From CAWAND01 sp963807065 (lineage in GTDB: Bacteria; Chloroflexota; Anaerolineae; Anaerolineales; E44-bin32), in the NCBI GenBank assembly GCA_963807065.1, contig CAWDZQ010000004.1:1364001-1428000 (forward strand): a stretch of 64,000 nt of DNA. Direction: 5' to 3'. Shown piece by piece: positions 8,706-17,521 of the stretch. A model generated the notes under the pieces. The model ran no database searches. It was not told the DNA's origin and saw only the letters and a program-made list of their open reading frames with translations. A program made the translations under genes and the position numbers. How positions within the stretch are numbered: position 1 is the stretch's first letter; each line of letters opens with the position of its first letter.

Positions 8706-10268
8706 ATGAGTCAGGGATCCCCGGAAACGAGGACTCGACTTGGCATTGTCGGAGCCGGAACGATGGGTTCCGGAATTGCCTTGGCCGCCCTCTACGCCCA
8801 CCAGTCGGTGGTGTTGGTGGATGTTTCTGCGGATGTGCTGGACCACGGCCTAAAGTACTTGAAGCATCATCTGGAGCGAAAGGACCAGCTCGCTGCTTTG
8901 GACGAGCTGACGGCGGCGCCCACGCTGGATGCACTGGCGGCGTGTGATGTCGTCATCGAGGCGGTGCCCGAGGATCTGGACTTGAAAAGGCGCGTGTTCG
9001 CTGAGCTGCAGGCCAAATGCCGGGCCGACTGTGTGTTGGCCAGCAACACCAGCACGCTTCCGGTGACGGCGATCGCCGGCGCGCTCGAGCACGCCGAACG
9101 CGCCGTGGGGATGCACTTCTTCAACCCTGCGGCGGTCCTGCCGCTGGTCGAGGTGGTGCGCGCGGCACAGACCTCGAGCGCGACGGTCGAGCGTGCCGTC
9201 GACCTGGCGCGCCGGCTTGGAAAAACGCCGGTGGTGGTTGCCGACTCGCCTGGTTTCATTGTCAACCGGGTGGCCAGGCCGTTCTACGGTGAAGCCCTCA
9301 AACTGTTGGGGGAGGGAGCCGCCGACGTGCAGACGCTGGATTGGATCCTCCAGTACGGGGCGGGGTTCCGCATGGGGCCGTTCCGGCTGATGGATCTGAT
9401 CGGGGTCGACGTTAACCTGGCGGCCATGACCTCCATGCACCAACAGACTTTCGGCGAGCCACGCTACCGTCCGCATCCGATCCAACGCCAAAAGGTGCTC
9501 CAGGGCAGCCTGGGGCGCAAGACCGGCGCGGGCTTCTATACCTACCCGGAAAACGCCCCGCAGGAGACCCCAGTCTTGCCAGAGGTCGAAGGCACCCTGG
9601 GACCGATCTTTGTCTCGCAGGGATCTTGGGCCCCGGGACTTGCGGCAATGGCGCGGGGAAACGGCCAGGCGGTTGAATCCCCCCAGATGGCCGTGGCTGG
9701 GCTCGTGCCGGCCGGAATCCAGGAAGGGCTGCCCGAGATTCTGGGCAGGGTGGATCGGGATCTTCCCAAGACCAAACCACTCTTCTGTCAGTCGGTGGAT
9801 GTGACGGTGCACAAGGCCGGTGGGTGGGTGGCGCATCCCCAGCGGTTGATCGGATTCGATGGCCTCTTTCTCGCGTCGGGAAGGGTGGCCACGCTCAGCC
9901 GCAGCCCGCTGACTTCACCCGAGGCGTGCGCCCAGGCAGAGGCCGTCATGCGAAGCCTGGGAAGACTCCCCCTCTGGGTCGATGATCCACCGGGAATGGT
10001 CTCGCCTCGGATCGTGGCCATGCTGGTCAATGAAGCCGCTTTCGCCCTGGGTGAGGGCGTGGCGCTCGAAGGGGCTCTGGATGAGGCGATGGAACTGGGG
10101 GTCAGCTACCCCCTCGGCCCGATCAAATGGGGCCGGCGGCTTGGCTTCGACCGCGTGCTTGTCGTGCTCCAACATCTGCAGCAGGAGTTCGGTGAAGAGC
10201 GCTACCGCCCAGCGCCGTGGCTGCGCCGTCGGGTCAGGGCCGAGGCGCTGGACGCGGGTGAGGCTTGA
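8706..10268 (+). CDS. paaH: 3-hydroxyacyl-CoA dehydrogenase (PaaH-like)
   Basis: 520-residue NAD-dependent dehydrogenase. It has an N-terminal Rossmann fold (GIVGAGTMGSGIALAA), the block ASNTSTLPVTAIAGAL, catalytic-region GMHFFNPAAVLPLVEVV, and two C-terminal 3HCDH domains (about residues 185-280 and 415-515), the layout of PaaH, which oxidises 3-hydroxyadipyl-CoA. The ATG at 8706 with AGGAG upstream is preferred over the TTG at 8691. A poorly conserved stretch lies between the two C-terminal domains. Its place just before an enoyl-CoA hydratase and paaABCD supports a role in phenylacetate breakdown, though a general fatty-acid role is possible. Confidence 0.8.
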   Translation: MSQGSPETRTRLGIVGAGTMGSGIALAALYAHQSVVLVDVSADVLDHGLKYLKHHLERKDQLAALDELTAAPTLDALAACDVVIEAVPEDLDLKRRVFAELQAKCRADCVLASNTSTLPVTAIAGALEHAERAVGMHFFNPAAVLPLVEVVRAAQTSSATVERAVDLARRLGKTPVVVADSPGFIVNRVARPFYGEALKLLGEGAADVQTLDWILQYGAGFRMGPFRLMDLIGVDVNLAAMTSMHQQTFGEPRYRPHPIQRQKVLQGSLGRKTGAGFYTYPENAPQETPVLPEVEGTLGPIFVSQGSWAPGLAAMARGNGQAVESPQMAVAGLVPAGIQEGLPEILGRVDRDLPKTKPLFCQSVDVTVHKAGGWVAHPQRLIGFDGLFLASGRVATLSRSPLTSPEACAQAEAVMRSLGRLPLWVDDPPGMVSPRIVAMLVNEAAFALGEGVALEGALDEAMELGVSYPLGPIKWGRRLGFDRVLVVLQHLQQEFGEERYRPAPWLRRRVRAEALDAGEA

Positions 10269-10301
10269 TCAAATCCAACCGGCATCGTGGGAGGGTTGAT
10301 T

Positions 10302-11189
10302 GTGAAAAATCGCACATATGTGGGCCAACCGGCCGAATCTTTTGACTTTGAGCAGATCGGGTATGCGAAGCGAGATGGGCGGGCGACGGTGACCCTCAAC
10401 CGCCCGGAGGTGCTCAATGCGGTCAACGGACCCATGCTGGAGGAGCTGAACGCGGCCTTTTTGGACGCCAGCTGGGACGATGAAGTGGCCGTGCTGGTGC
10501 TCACCGGGTCGGGGGATCGGGCATTCTGCACCGGTGCAGACCTCAAAGAGCAGGAGGGGTTTCTGGAGCGGCCGAGGGATTATTGGAAGTGGATGGGGCG
10601 ATTCATCGAGTGCCATGAGAGGTTGAGAAACATCGGCAAACCGACCATCGCCAGGCTTAACGGGATTGTGGTTGGTGGCGGCAATGAGTTCAACATGAGC
10701 TGTGACCTGGCCGTGGCGGCGGATGACATCTACATCCGGCAGGTGGGCACCAGCCACGGGAGCGTGGCCCTGGCAGGGGCGACTCAGTTCCTGCCGCTCA
10801 TCGTTGGCGACCGGCGGGCGCGCCAGATTCTCTTCTTAAACGAGCAGATCCCAGCCGCCAAGGCGGTTGAATGGGGGCTGGTGAACTACGCTGTACCGCG
10901 CAAGGAGCTGGACCAAACGGTGGACAGCCTGGTGGGTAAACTGATCAATAAGTTCCCCGAGAAGACGCGCTACACCAAGCAACAGCTCAATTTCTGGCGC
11001 GACCTGAGCTGGCATCTGACCATCGGCCATGGGCGTGACTGGCTGGCCATCCACAACACCAGTCCCGAAACGCGTGAGGGCGTGCGCTCGTTCAACGAAA
11101 AGCGCCCGCCGGACTACGGCGAGATCCGCCGCCGCTGGATGGAAGATGATGCTCCCGAGTGGCCCGAGGGACACCCTCCGGAAGGCTGA
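10302..11189 (+). CDS. Enoyl-CoA hydratase/isomerase family protein
   Basis: About 295 residues with the crotonase fold: VTLNRPEVLNAV, CTGADLKEQEGF, PTIARLNGIVVGGGNEFNMS (oxyanion-hole region), then AAKAVEWGLVN. The long C-terminal tail (RWMEDDAPEWPEGHPPEG) is unusual. GTG 10302 has GGGAGG seven bases upstream and is chosen over the in-frame GTG at 10287. In context it could be PaaF (2,3-dehydroadipyl-CoA hydratase) or PaaG (ring-1,2-epoxyphenylacetyl-CoA isomerase); the sequence alone does not decide, so no symbol is given. Confidence 0.75.
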   Translation: MKNRTYVGQPAESFDFEQIGYAKRDGRATVTLNRPEVLNAVNGPMLEELNAAFLDASWDDEVAVLVLTGSGDRAFCTGADLKEQEGFLERPRDYWKWMGRFIECHERLRNIGKPTIARLNGIVVGGGNEFNMSCDLAVAADDIYIRQVGTSHGSVALAGATQFLPLIVGDRRARQILFLNEQIPAAKAVEWGLVNYAVPRKELDQTVDSLVGKLINKFPEKTRYTKQQLNFWRDLSWHLTIGHGRDWLAIHNTSPETREGVRSFNEKRPPDYGEIRRRWMEDDAPEWPEGHPPEG

Positions 11190-11201
11190 CGACTTGCCTG
11201 A

Positions 11202-11231
11202 CTGACGTTAACAGGTCCCAGCCCTTATAAT
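11202..11231 (+). promoter_or_regulatory. Likely promoter of paaABCD
   Basis: A perfect TATAAT at 11226-11231 is preceded after 18 bases by CTGACG (11202-11207), a weak -35. It lies in the only gap of the paa cluster large enough for a promoter, about 70 bases before paaA. Confidence 0.5.
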
Positions 11232-11302
11232 GAATCCGTGGCCGGAGCCGATCCGGTTGCTGTTTGTGAATGCGTGCGAAGCACCCTGAGGAGGCAGGCA
11301 GG

Positions 11303-12253
11303 ATGGTCGGTGAAGAGCTGGATCAGGGCAAGCTGGCTGTCTTCGAAGAGCGGATCGCCCGCGGTGAGAAGATCGAACCCGGCGACTGGATGCCCGAAGC
11401 CTACCGCCAACAGCTGATCCGGATGATCTCCCAACACGCTCACAGCGAGGTGGTCGGCATGTTGCCCGAAGGCGGCTGGATCACCCGAGCGCCAAACCTG
11501 CGGCGCAAACTGGTTCTGCTGGCCAAGGTGCAGGATGAGGCTGGTCACGGCGAATACCTTTATCATGCCGCAGAGACGCTTGGGGTGGACCGCCAGGAGC
11601 TTCTCGAGGCGCTGCTCGCAGAGCGGGCCAAGTACTCCAACATTTTCAATTACCCGACCCTGAGCTGGGCGGACATCGGGATCATTGGCTACTTCGTCGA
11701 TGGGGCCGCGATCCTCAACCAGACCATGCTTGCCCGCTGTTCTTTCGGCCCCTATTCCCGCGCCAACATCCGCATCTGCGCCGAGGAAAGTTTTCACATG
11801 AAGCAGGGCAAGGAGATGGTCATCCGCATGGCCCGCGGTACCTCCGAACAGAAGCAGATGGTTCAGGATAGTGTCAACCGCTGGTGGTGGCCGACGCTGA
11901 TGATGTTCGGTCCGCATGACACCAACTCGCCCAACTCGCCTCAGTTGATCCGGTGGGGGATCAAGACTCGCACCAATGATGAGCTGCGCCAGACGTTTGT
12001 CGACAACCTGATCCCGGAACTGCACGCGCTGGGCCTATCGGTGCCCGATCCCGACTTGACCTTCGATGAAGGCGAAGGTCACTGGATGATCGGCGCGATC
12101 GACTGGGATGAGTTCTACCGAGTGATCCACGGTGACGGCCCCTGCAACAAGGAACAACTCGGCGCCCGGCGCAAGGCACACGAAGACGGCCGCTGGGTTC
12201 GCGAGGCCCTGGCGGCCTATGCGGCGCGAGCCGAAATGGCGGAGGCATTGTGA
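11303..12253 (+). CDS. paaA: 1,2-phenylacetyl-CoA epoxidase, catalytic subunit PaaA
   Basis: 316-residue diiron oxygenase subunit that epoxidises the ring of phenylacetyl-CoA. Ferritin-like helices carry the metal motifs KVQDEAGHGEYLYHAAETLG and AEESFHMKQGKEMV; WWWPTLMMFGPHD and FIPELHALGL-like segments are typical of PaaA. ATG 11303 follows GAGGAGGCAGGCAGG, a strong ribosome binding site; an in-frame ATG at 11270 is less likely. The GTG of paaB overlaps its stop. Confidence 0.92.
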   Translation: MVGEELDQGKLAVFEERIARGEKIEPGDWMPEAYRQQLIRMISQHAHSEVVGMLPEGGWITRAPNLRRKLVLLAKVQDEAGHGEYLYHAAETLGVDRQELLEALLAERAKYSNIFNYPTLSWADIGIIGYFVDGAAILNQTMLARCSFGPYSRANIRICAEESFHMKQGKEMVIRMARGTSEQKQMVQDSVNRWWWPTLMMFGPHDTNSPNSPQLIRWGIKTRTNDELRQTFVDNLIPELHALGLSVPDPDLTFDEGEGHWMIGAIDWDEFYRVIHGDGPCNKEQLGARRKAHEDGRWVREALAAYAARAEMAEAL

Positions 12254-12786
12254 CCGACACCCCGTGGCCCCGGTTCTACGTCTTTAAGCAGGACAGCCCT
12301 GAAGCGCCACATATGAACTGCGGCAGCGTTCACGCCTCCGACGCTGAGATGGCGCTGCTCAACGCGCGCGACGTGTTCGTCAGACGACCGGAGTGTGTCA
12401 GCTTGTGGGTGGCCCCGGCGGCCCGGGTGGCCGAGGTGACAGTTGATGGTTTGGCCGGCCTTGCTCCGCAGGCTGATGACGCCGAGGGACAAGCATATGA
12501 GGTCTTCACCAAAGCCGCCGCAAAAGGCCAACATGCGCACGTCGGCCAGATCGCTGCCGGCTCTCCGGGACAGGCCCTGCGCAAGGCGTCGGAGACCTAC
12601 CCAGATGGTGTCTGGGTTTGGATGGTGGTCCCTTCGGTGGCGATCGTGGCCAGCCCGGAAGACGAGGGGCAAGCCTGGTTTGAGGCTGCCCGAGACAAAC
12701 CCTTCCGCCATCAATCTTTCTATCACACCGAGCGGCTGATCCGCGAAATCAAGGCCGGTCAGCTCGATCCAGAGGGCGACGAGTGA
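12250..12786 (+). CDS. paaB: 1,2-phenylacetyl-CoA epoxidase subunit PaaB, two-domain form
   Basis: 178 residues, about twice the usual 90-100 of PaaB. Residues 1-60 are classical PaaB (PRFYVFKQDSPEAPH, SVHASDAEMALLNARDVFVR, RPECVSLWVAP). Residues 80-130 repeat the same pattern in diverged form (YEVFTKAAAKGQHAHVGQ, SPGQALRKASETY, WVWMVVP), suggesting an internal duplication. PaaB is the small structural subunit of the epoxidase complex. GTG 12250 overlaps the paaA stop; the stop overlaps paaC (TGATG). Confidence 0.88.
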   Translation: MTDTPWPRFYVFKQDSPEAPHMNCGSVHASDAEMALLNARDVFVRRPECVSLWVAPAARVAEVTVDGLAGLAPQADDAEGQAYEVFTKAAAKGQHAHVGQIAAGSPGQALRKASETYPDGVWVWMVVPSVAIVASPEDEGQAWFEAARDKPFRHQSFYHTERLIREIKAGQLDPEGDE

Positions 12787-13553
12787 TGAAAGACGGCCTT
12801 CGGCCGCACCTCGCCAGTTACCTGCTTGCCATGGCCGATGACGAGATGGTCCTGGCCCATCGCAACTCAGAATGGACAGGGCACGCTCCGATCTTAGAGG
12901 AAGACATCGCGTTCACCAATCTGGCTGTGGATGAGATGGGCCATGCCGGTTTGTGGTATCGCCTGCATTCCGACCTGGTTGGGGAAGACCCCGAGTCGTA
13001 TCCGGACGAACTGGTCTTCTTCCGCGAAGCACCCTTCTTCCGCAACGTCCAACTGGTGGAACTGCCGCGGGGAGATTGGGCGTTCAGCATGTTGAGGCAG
13101 TATCTGTTCGACGCGGCTGAGTCCGTCTGGCTCCCGGCCCTGGAGGGTTCGTCATACCCGCCCCTGGCGGAGACGGCCGCAAAGATCGCTCGCGAAGAGA
13201 TCTACCACCTGCGGCACACGCAGGCCTGGATCCGGCGACTGGGGCGAGGGACTGAGGAGTCCCACATCAGGCTCTCCCGCGCTCTGGCCGAGCTCTGGCC
13301 CTATGCCGTGCAGCTTTTTGTCCCCGACCCGGCCGAAGATGAGCTGACCGAGCAAGGCGTGGTCCCGGCCAGGGCCGATCTTCAACAGGCTTGGATGACC
13401 AAGATCGAGGCGGATTTCGAAGCCTCGGACCTGGCGCTGCCCGAAAGCGCTGCACCGCTGTCCGTCGATCGCCGGGCCCACAGCGAACACCTTGTGGGCT
13501 TGCTCACCGTCATGCAGTCGGTGGCCCGGGCATATCCTGACGTGTTATGGTGA
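12786..13553 (+). CDS. paaC: 1,2-phenylacetyl-CoA epoxidase subunit PaaC
   Basis: 255-residue ferritin-like structural partner of PaaA. The order LLAMADDEMVLAHRNSEWTG, PILEEDIAFTNLAVDEMGHA, FREAPFFRNVQLVELPRGDW and ALPESAAPLSVDRRAHSEHL matches PaaC. It forms the PaaA/PaaC heterodimer core. It is translationally coupled: its ATG overlaps the paaB stop and its end overlaps paaD by seven bases. Confidence 0.92.
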   Translation: MKDGLRPHLASYLLAMADDEMVLAHRNSEWTGHAPILEEDIAFTNLAVDEMGHAGLWYRLHSDLVGEDPESYPDELVFFREAPFFRNVQLVELPRGDWAFSMLRQYLFDAAESVWLPALEGSSYPPLAETAAKIAREEIYHLRHTQAWIRRLGRGTEESHIRLSRALAELWPYAVQLFVPDPAEDELTEQGVVPARADLQQAWMTKIEADFEASDLALPESAAPLSVDRRAHSEHLVGLLTVMQSVARAYPDVLW

Positions 13554-14050
13554 AGCGCCACGGGGATAGACTTCCGTCGATTTCGGAGATTTGGGCGGCC
13601 CTGGAAGGCGTCAAGGACCCCGAAATCCCGGTGGTGTCAGTGGTCGAATTGAATGTGGCCCGGCAGGTCGAAGTCCATGGGGGCCATGTGCGAGTGACCT
13701 TCACGCCCACCTTCGCAGGGTGTCCCGCCCTGTCGGCCATGCGCGACGAGATCCAGCGCACCCTGCTTGACCTGGGGTTTGAGACGGTCGAGGTTGTGCT
13801 CAAACTCGACCCGCCCTGGACCACGGACGATCTGTCCCAGGAGACGCTGGATCGTCTGCGCGACTTCGGTCTCTCGCCGCCGCCCAGGCACGGTGGAAAC
13901 GTGAGACTGGTGCTCGACCAGCCGGCAGCCTGCCCGTACTGTGGGTCAGATGACACCGAAGTCAAGAACCAGTTTGGATCGACGGGCTGCCGTTCGATCC
14001 ACATGTGCCGGAGCTGCCATCAACCCTTTGAGGCGTTCAAGCCCCTGTAG
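13547..14050 (+). CDS. paaD: PaaD, MIP18-family assembly subunit
   Basis: 167 residues. The N-terminal MIP18/DUF59 domain (LEGVKDPEIPVVSVVELNV, TPTFAGCPALSAM) is followed by a C-terminal zinc-ribbon-like segment with two CxxC pairs (CPYCGSDDTEV, MCRSCHQPFEAFKPL), as in PaaD, thought to help assemble or insert iron into the epoxidase. The stop codon is TAG, showing that TAG is used as a normal stop here. No PaaE reductase gene follows. Confidence 0.9.
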   Translation: MVKRHGDRLPSISEIWAALEGVKDPEIPVVSVVELNVARQVEVHGGHVRVTFTPTFAGCPALSAMRDEIQRTLLDLGFETVEVVLKLDPPWTTDDLSQETLDRLRDFGLSPPPRHGGNVRLVLDQPAACPYCGSDDTEVKNQFGSTGCRSIHMCRSCHQPFEAFKPL

Positions 14051-14082
14051 CTCATCCGTGGGGCGCACAGGAGACACCCAGC

Positions 14083-14379
14083 ATGGAACTTATCGCTCTT
14101 TACGCGCAACCTGATGATCCCCAGGCCTTCGACGAGGCCTACTTCGAAACCCACGTCCCACTTATCCGCAAGGTGCCGGGTCTCCAGGCCATCGAGGTCA
14201 AACGCATCAAGCGCACACTGATGGGGAAGGGCTGCTACATGCTGGCCGTGATGCGCTTCCAGGATAAGGAGGCGCTCAAGTCCGCCATGCTGAGCCCGGA
14301 AATGCAGGCAGCCGGCGACAACCTCAACTCCTTCGCCGAAGGCCTGGTGACCCTTATGTATGCCTCAGACGCCAAATGA
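14083..14379 (+). CDS. EthD-family protein
   Basis: 98-residue small dimeric alpha+beta barrel type protein of the EthD family: MELIALYAQPDDPQAFDEAY, ETHVPLIRKVPGL, and a Met-rich central strand. EthD-like proteins accompany oxidative catabolic operons, but their role is poorly known. It starts 33 bases after paaD with an AGGAGA box, so it is probably the last gene of the paa operon. Confidence 0.75.
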   Translation: MELIALYAQPDDPQAFDEAYFETHVPLIRKVPGLQAIEVKRIKRTLMGKGCYMLAVMRFQDKEALKSAMLSPEMQAAGDNLNSFAEGLVTLMYASDAK

Positions 14380-14563
14380 CTCCCTACGAGTGGGGGCATC
14401 AAGCGACTTCTACCTGCATCTAGTACTTGATTCCCAGTTTCGTTCAGTTGAGAATGAGAATGGCGGTTGTTGCCGGAGGGAAGCACGCCGCCATGTTTGC
14501 GTTTCCACCCGACGATGTGGCTAGGGTAGGGGATCTGTGGCGGTGTGATTGGAGCTGTAAATC

Positions 14564-15556
14564 GTGGTAGATCGTCTCGAGGGATTGAGACTGGGAAACT
14601 ATCACATCTTGGAGCAAATCGGCCAGGGTGGAATGACCTCGGTGTTCAAAGCCCTCGACCTGGTGCGCAACGAGACGGTTGCCGTCAAGGTGCTCTCGCC
14701 GTACATTTCCCAAGACCAGCGGTTTGAAGCGCGGTTTGACCGCGAGATCGTACTCCTCCTCGAGCTGAAGCATCCCAGCATCGTGCCCGTGCTGGACTAC
14801 GGGAAACAGAACGGCTTTGCCTACATCGTGATGCCGTTCATGCCCCGCGGCACGCTCGACAACCGGCTCCAAGGCGGCCCCCTCACCCTCCAAGAAGGGG
14901 TCGAGATCGTGGACGATATCTCCGCCGCCCTGCAGTTCGCCCACGATCACGGCGTCGTCCACCGCGACGTCAAACCGTCCAACGTCCTCCTGTCGGATGA
15001 TGGTCTTGCCCTGCTTTCGGATTTTGGATTAGCCCACGTCATCGACGTATCCATGAGCCTCACCGGTTCGGCGCTGATCGGGACTCCATCGTACATGTCC
15101 CCTGAGCAGTGCCAGGGGGGCGAGCTTACTGCCCACTCGGACCAATACTCATTGGGCGTCCTGCTGTATCAACTCTGCACGGGGCGGCTCCCCTTCTCCG
15201 GTGACACCCCGATGGCGATCGCCGTGCAGCACATCAGCCAACCCTTGCCTCTGCCCCGGAGTATCAATGCCCGTATCCCTCGGGATGTTGAAGGCGTGCT
15301 CACCAAGGCGCTGAGCAAACAGCCGGCGGGTCGGTTCGACTCAGTCTCGGACCTTGGAATGGCGTTCAAGGCGGCCGTGAAAGCCAGCCTGGATGAAGCC
15401 AGCAACTTCATCCCCCAAGCGGATCGATTTGATATTTCCACCTGGATTCTTGAGCGATCAGCGGTCTCCGTGCCTATGGTGACACTTCGCAAGGCGTGGC
15501 ATTGGCGCCATCGAACGGCGGCGGTGGTGATGATGCTTCTGATCATTCTTCCGTAG
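14564..15556 (+). CDS. Ser/Thr protein kinase, interrupted in its membrane helix
   Basis: 330 residues of a bacterial Hanks-type kinase: ATP loop IGQGGMTSVFKA, VAVKVL lysine, catalytic HRDVKPSNVLL, DFGLAHV, and APE-like GTPSYMSPEQC. After the kinase domain a helix begins (AVVMMLLIILP) and is cut by TAG 15554-15556. The same frame continues AGLALAAF, a second TAG (15581-15583), then a long Pro/Thr-rich tail to 16132. The kinase domain itself looks complete; the membrane anchor and sensor part are lost unless the stops are read through or are sequence errors. Confidence 0.85.
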   Translation: MVDRLEGLRLGNYHILEQIGQGGMTSVFKALDLVRNETVAVKVLSPYISQDQRFEARFDREIVLLLELKHPSIVPVLDYGKQNGFAYIVMPFMPRGTLDNRLQGGPLTLQEGVEIVDDISAALQFAHDHGVVHRDVKPSNVLLSDDGLALLSDFGLAHVIDVSMSLTGSALIGTPSYMSPEQCQGGELTAHSDQYSLGVLLYQLCTGRLPFSGDTPMAIAVQHISQPLPLPRSINARIPRDVEGVLTKALSKQPAGRFDSVSDLGMAFKAAVKASLDEASNFIPQADRFDISTWILERSAVSVPMVTLRKAWHWRHRTAAVVMMLLIILP

Positions 15557-16132
15557 GCTGGCTTGGCCCTGGCGGCTTTTTAGCCTTCTGGCCAGACGGG
15601 GAGCACCCAAGAAAAGGTCACATCGTTTGACAATCTGGCGACGATCCGGGCCCTGAACACCCAGGTCTCCGGAAGGATGGATTTGAGCCTCAATCCGACC
15701 AGAATCGCCCGCATTGTTCAGGCCACCACGCTTGTCATGCTGCCGCCAGACCTCAACCAGCCAATGGAGAAGAATTTGCCGACCGTATCGCCTACCCCCA
15801 CGCCGACGGTCCTGAACCTTGTGGGTGGGACGGCGATGGAATCATCCCCCACGCCAGCCTGCGGCGACAACCAGAGGCCCAGCGCGACTGCCGCGCGAAC
15901 GCCAGGTCCAACAGGCCCGGCCGAAACAGCGGTCCCGACGGGGACCTCGCAGCCGTGCTTAACCCGGGTTCCACAGCCCACCGGGACGCCGATCCCACAA
16001 CCCTCGAATACCTCAGCGCTCCCGCCACGAGCACCCCTGGGTCAGGCCATTCCGACCCTTGCATTGGCAGCCCGAACCATCCCCACCTCACACCTAAGGC
16101 CGGCGGCTAGAAGCGCTTCTGCCTCAAGTTGA
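15557..16132 (+). pseudogene. In-frame remainder of the kinase (TM end and extracellular tail)
   Basis: Same reading frame as the kinase, separated from it by TAG 15554 and TAG 15581. After the stops the frame stays open to TGA 16132. The first residues finish a hydrophobic helix; the rest is Thr/Pro-rich (SPTPTPTVLN, PTGTPIPQPSNT), typical of the wall-side linkers of PknB-like kinases. Translation as a separate protein from ATG 15677 is unlikely: there is no good ribosome binding site. Confidence 0.55.
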
Positions 16133-16192
16133 CTAAGCCATAATCGAGGCTGGCGGCATCAGGGTGCTCATCTGCCCGCGCAAATGGTCGGG

Positions 16193-16795
16193 TCATCTGT
16201 CTGTGGGATCGGAGTCCTGCCGGTCCAGCTTCTGGTCCTGCCAGGATGTTGGGTCATCGATTGGTTCGACATGAGTGAAGACGGTGGCGGAGGGGATCGT
16301 CTGGCGGACCCGATTCTCAATGGTTTCCAAGAGATCATGGCCGCGTTGAACACTCCAGGTCCCCGGCACCTGGATGTGCATCGAAACGAATGAGCGCGCT
16401 CCAGATTGGCGGGTGCGCAATGCATGGTATCGCACGCCCTGGGGTTGGTAGGTAGCCAGGATTGAGCGCACGTCTTCCACATCTTCGTCGGGCAAGGCCG
16501 TATCCATCAAGCCGAGAATCGAACGCCGGATGAGGCCAATTCCGGCCGTCGCGATTCCGAGGGCGGCCGCCAACGCCACGATGGAATCAAGGGGCTCCCA
16601 TTTGGTCAGGGCGATGAGGCCGACGCCAATCAAGATGGCCCCAGAGGTCCACACATCGGTCATCAGGTGCCGAGCGTCGGCTTCCAGGGCGATCGACCGG
16701 GCGGCCCGGCCCACGCGCATGAGCACCTGGGCCACGATCAGGTTGATGAGTGAGGCGACGACGGACATCACCAAACCCAGGTCAAGCCGCTGCAA
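16193..16795 (-). CDS. Cation diffusion facilitator, C-terminal part (frameshifted)
   Basis: C-terminal 200 residues of a CDF zinc/cobalt/iron-type efflux protein: membrane helices, DARHLMTDVWTSG (a metal-site helix HxxxD), GLIRRSILGLMDTALPDE, then the cytoplasmic domain with RTRQSGARSFVSMHIQVPG and ATVFTHVEP. Homology in this frame extends upstream to about 16925, with EEHAYGHEKAEYFSSGAEG encoded there, so the gene is continuous with the part at 16852-17127 across a one-base shift. Confidence 0.8.
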   Translation of the reverse strand: MQRLDLGLVMSVVASLINLIVAQVLMRVGRAARSIALEADARHLMTDVWTSGAILIGVGLIALTKWEPLDSIVALAAALGIATAGIGLIRRSILGLMDTALPDEDVEDVRSILATYQPQGVRYHALRTRQSGARSFVSMHIQVPGTWSVQRGHDLLETIENRVRQTIPSATVFTHVEPIDDPTSWQDQKLDRQDSDPTDR

Positions 16796-16851
16796 GGGGA
16801 TCGGAGCGATCAGCCGTTCGACCGCCTGAAATGCGATTACGGCAGCCGCAA

Positions 16852-17127
16852 TCAGGATGAAGGATCCCTCGGCACCACTCGAGAAGTACTCGGCCTTCTC
16901 GTGTCCGTAGGCGTGCTCTTCATCGGGGGGCGCGCCACCACCGTCAACACGATAAGGGTCAAGATGGCCGCCGCCAGATTGACACCCGATTCGAGCGCGT
17001 CTGAAAGCAATCCCACCGATCCGGTGAGCAGGTAGGCGGCTGATTTGAGAGCCATCGTTGACACGGCGGCCGCGATGGACAGCCAGGCGAAGCGCGTCAG
17101 GCGAGGACGTTGACCCATGGGCGCCAT
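16852..17127 (-). CDS. Cation diffusion facilitator, N-terminal part (frameshifted)
   Basis: N-terminal part of the same CDF protein: SIAAAVSTMALKSAAYLLTG and SVGLLSDALESGVNLAAAIL (the HS/LxSDALxSxxN metal helix). After VVARPP the frame is lost. The conserved continuation appears one frame over if the run of six G at 16925-16930 (C on the coding strand) is lengthened by one base, a classical homopolymer error or slippage site. Confidence 0.8.
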   Translation of the reverse strand: MAPMGQRPRLTRFAWLSIAAAVSTMALKSAAYLLTGSVGLLSDALESGVNLAAAILTLIVLTVVARPPMKSTPTDTRRPSTSRVVPRDPSS

Positions 17128-17191
17128 TCTAACACTCGAGCTCTGGACCGTTCGGCGCCACCCACCTTGTGAAATTCGTCACAAAATGAAT

Positions 17192-17521
17192 CTAGCTTGG
17201 AAGTACGGCGGCCAATACCCACAGTCCGACCATGCCAACGGCGATCGTCAACCAGGTGTTGCGAAAGCGCCAGGTGATGGTGGCGGCCAGCAGGCCGGCG
17301 ATGAGGCGGGGTTGAATGAACGAGCCCAGCCAATGGCCGTTGGTCAGAACCAATTCAGGGACAATCAGGGCCGCCAGCACGGATGGCGCCACGAAGCGCA
17401 GGCTCCTGCGCACCTGCATCGGGAGGCGCTCATGCCCGATCAGGACCAGGAACGACAGGCGGGTACTGTAGGTCAGTGCCATCCCGCCGAGCAGGACCGT
17501 GGCCCAGAAGCCGAGTGTCAT
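17192..17521 (-). CDS. azlD: AzlD-family branched-chain amino-acid exporter subunit
   Basis: 109-residue membrane protein with about four helices: GFWATVLLGGMALTYSTRLS, LRFVAPSVLAALIVPELVL, and a C-terminal helix pair. This is the small AzlD partner of AzlC; together they export branched-chain amino acids in characterised systems. The start at 17521 overlaps the azlC stop by four bases (ATGA). Confidence 0.82.
   Translation of the reverse strand: MTLGFWATVLLGGMALTYSTRLSFLVLIGHERLPMQVRRSLRFVAPSVLAALIVPELVLTNGHWLGSFIQPRLIAGLLAATITWRFRNTWLTIAVGMVGLWVLAAVLPS

Noticed and set aside
8850..9836. A 328-residue open frame on the minus strand
   Set aside because: It is antisense to the 3-hydroxyacyl-CoA dehydrogenase, which has clear motifs; high GC keeps the shadow frame open.
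15554..15583. TAG recoded as an amino acid
   Set aside because: Other genes end normally with TAG (paaD at 14050, DUF1905 gene at 51705), so reassignment of TAG is unlikely.
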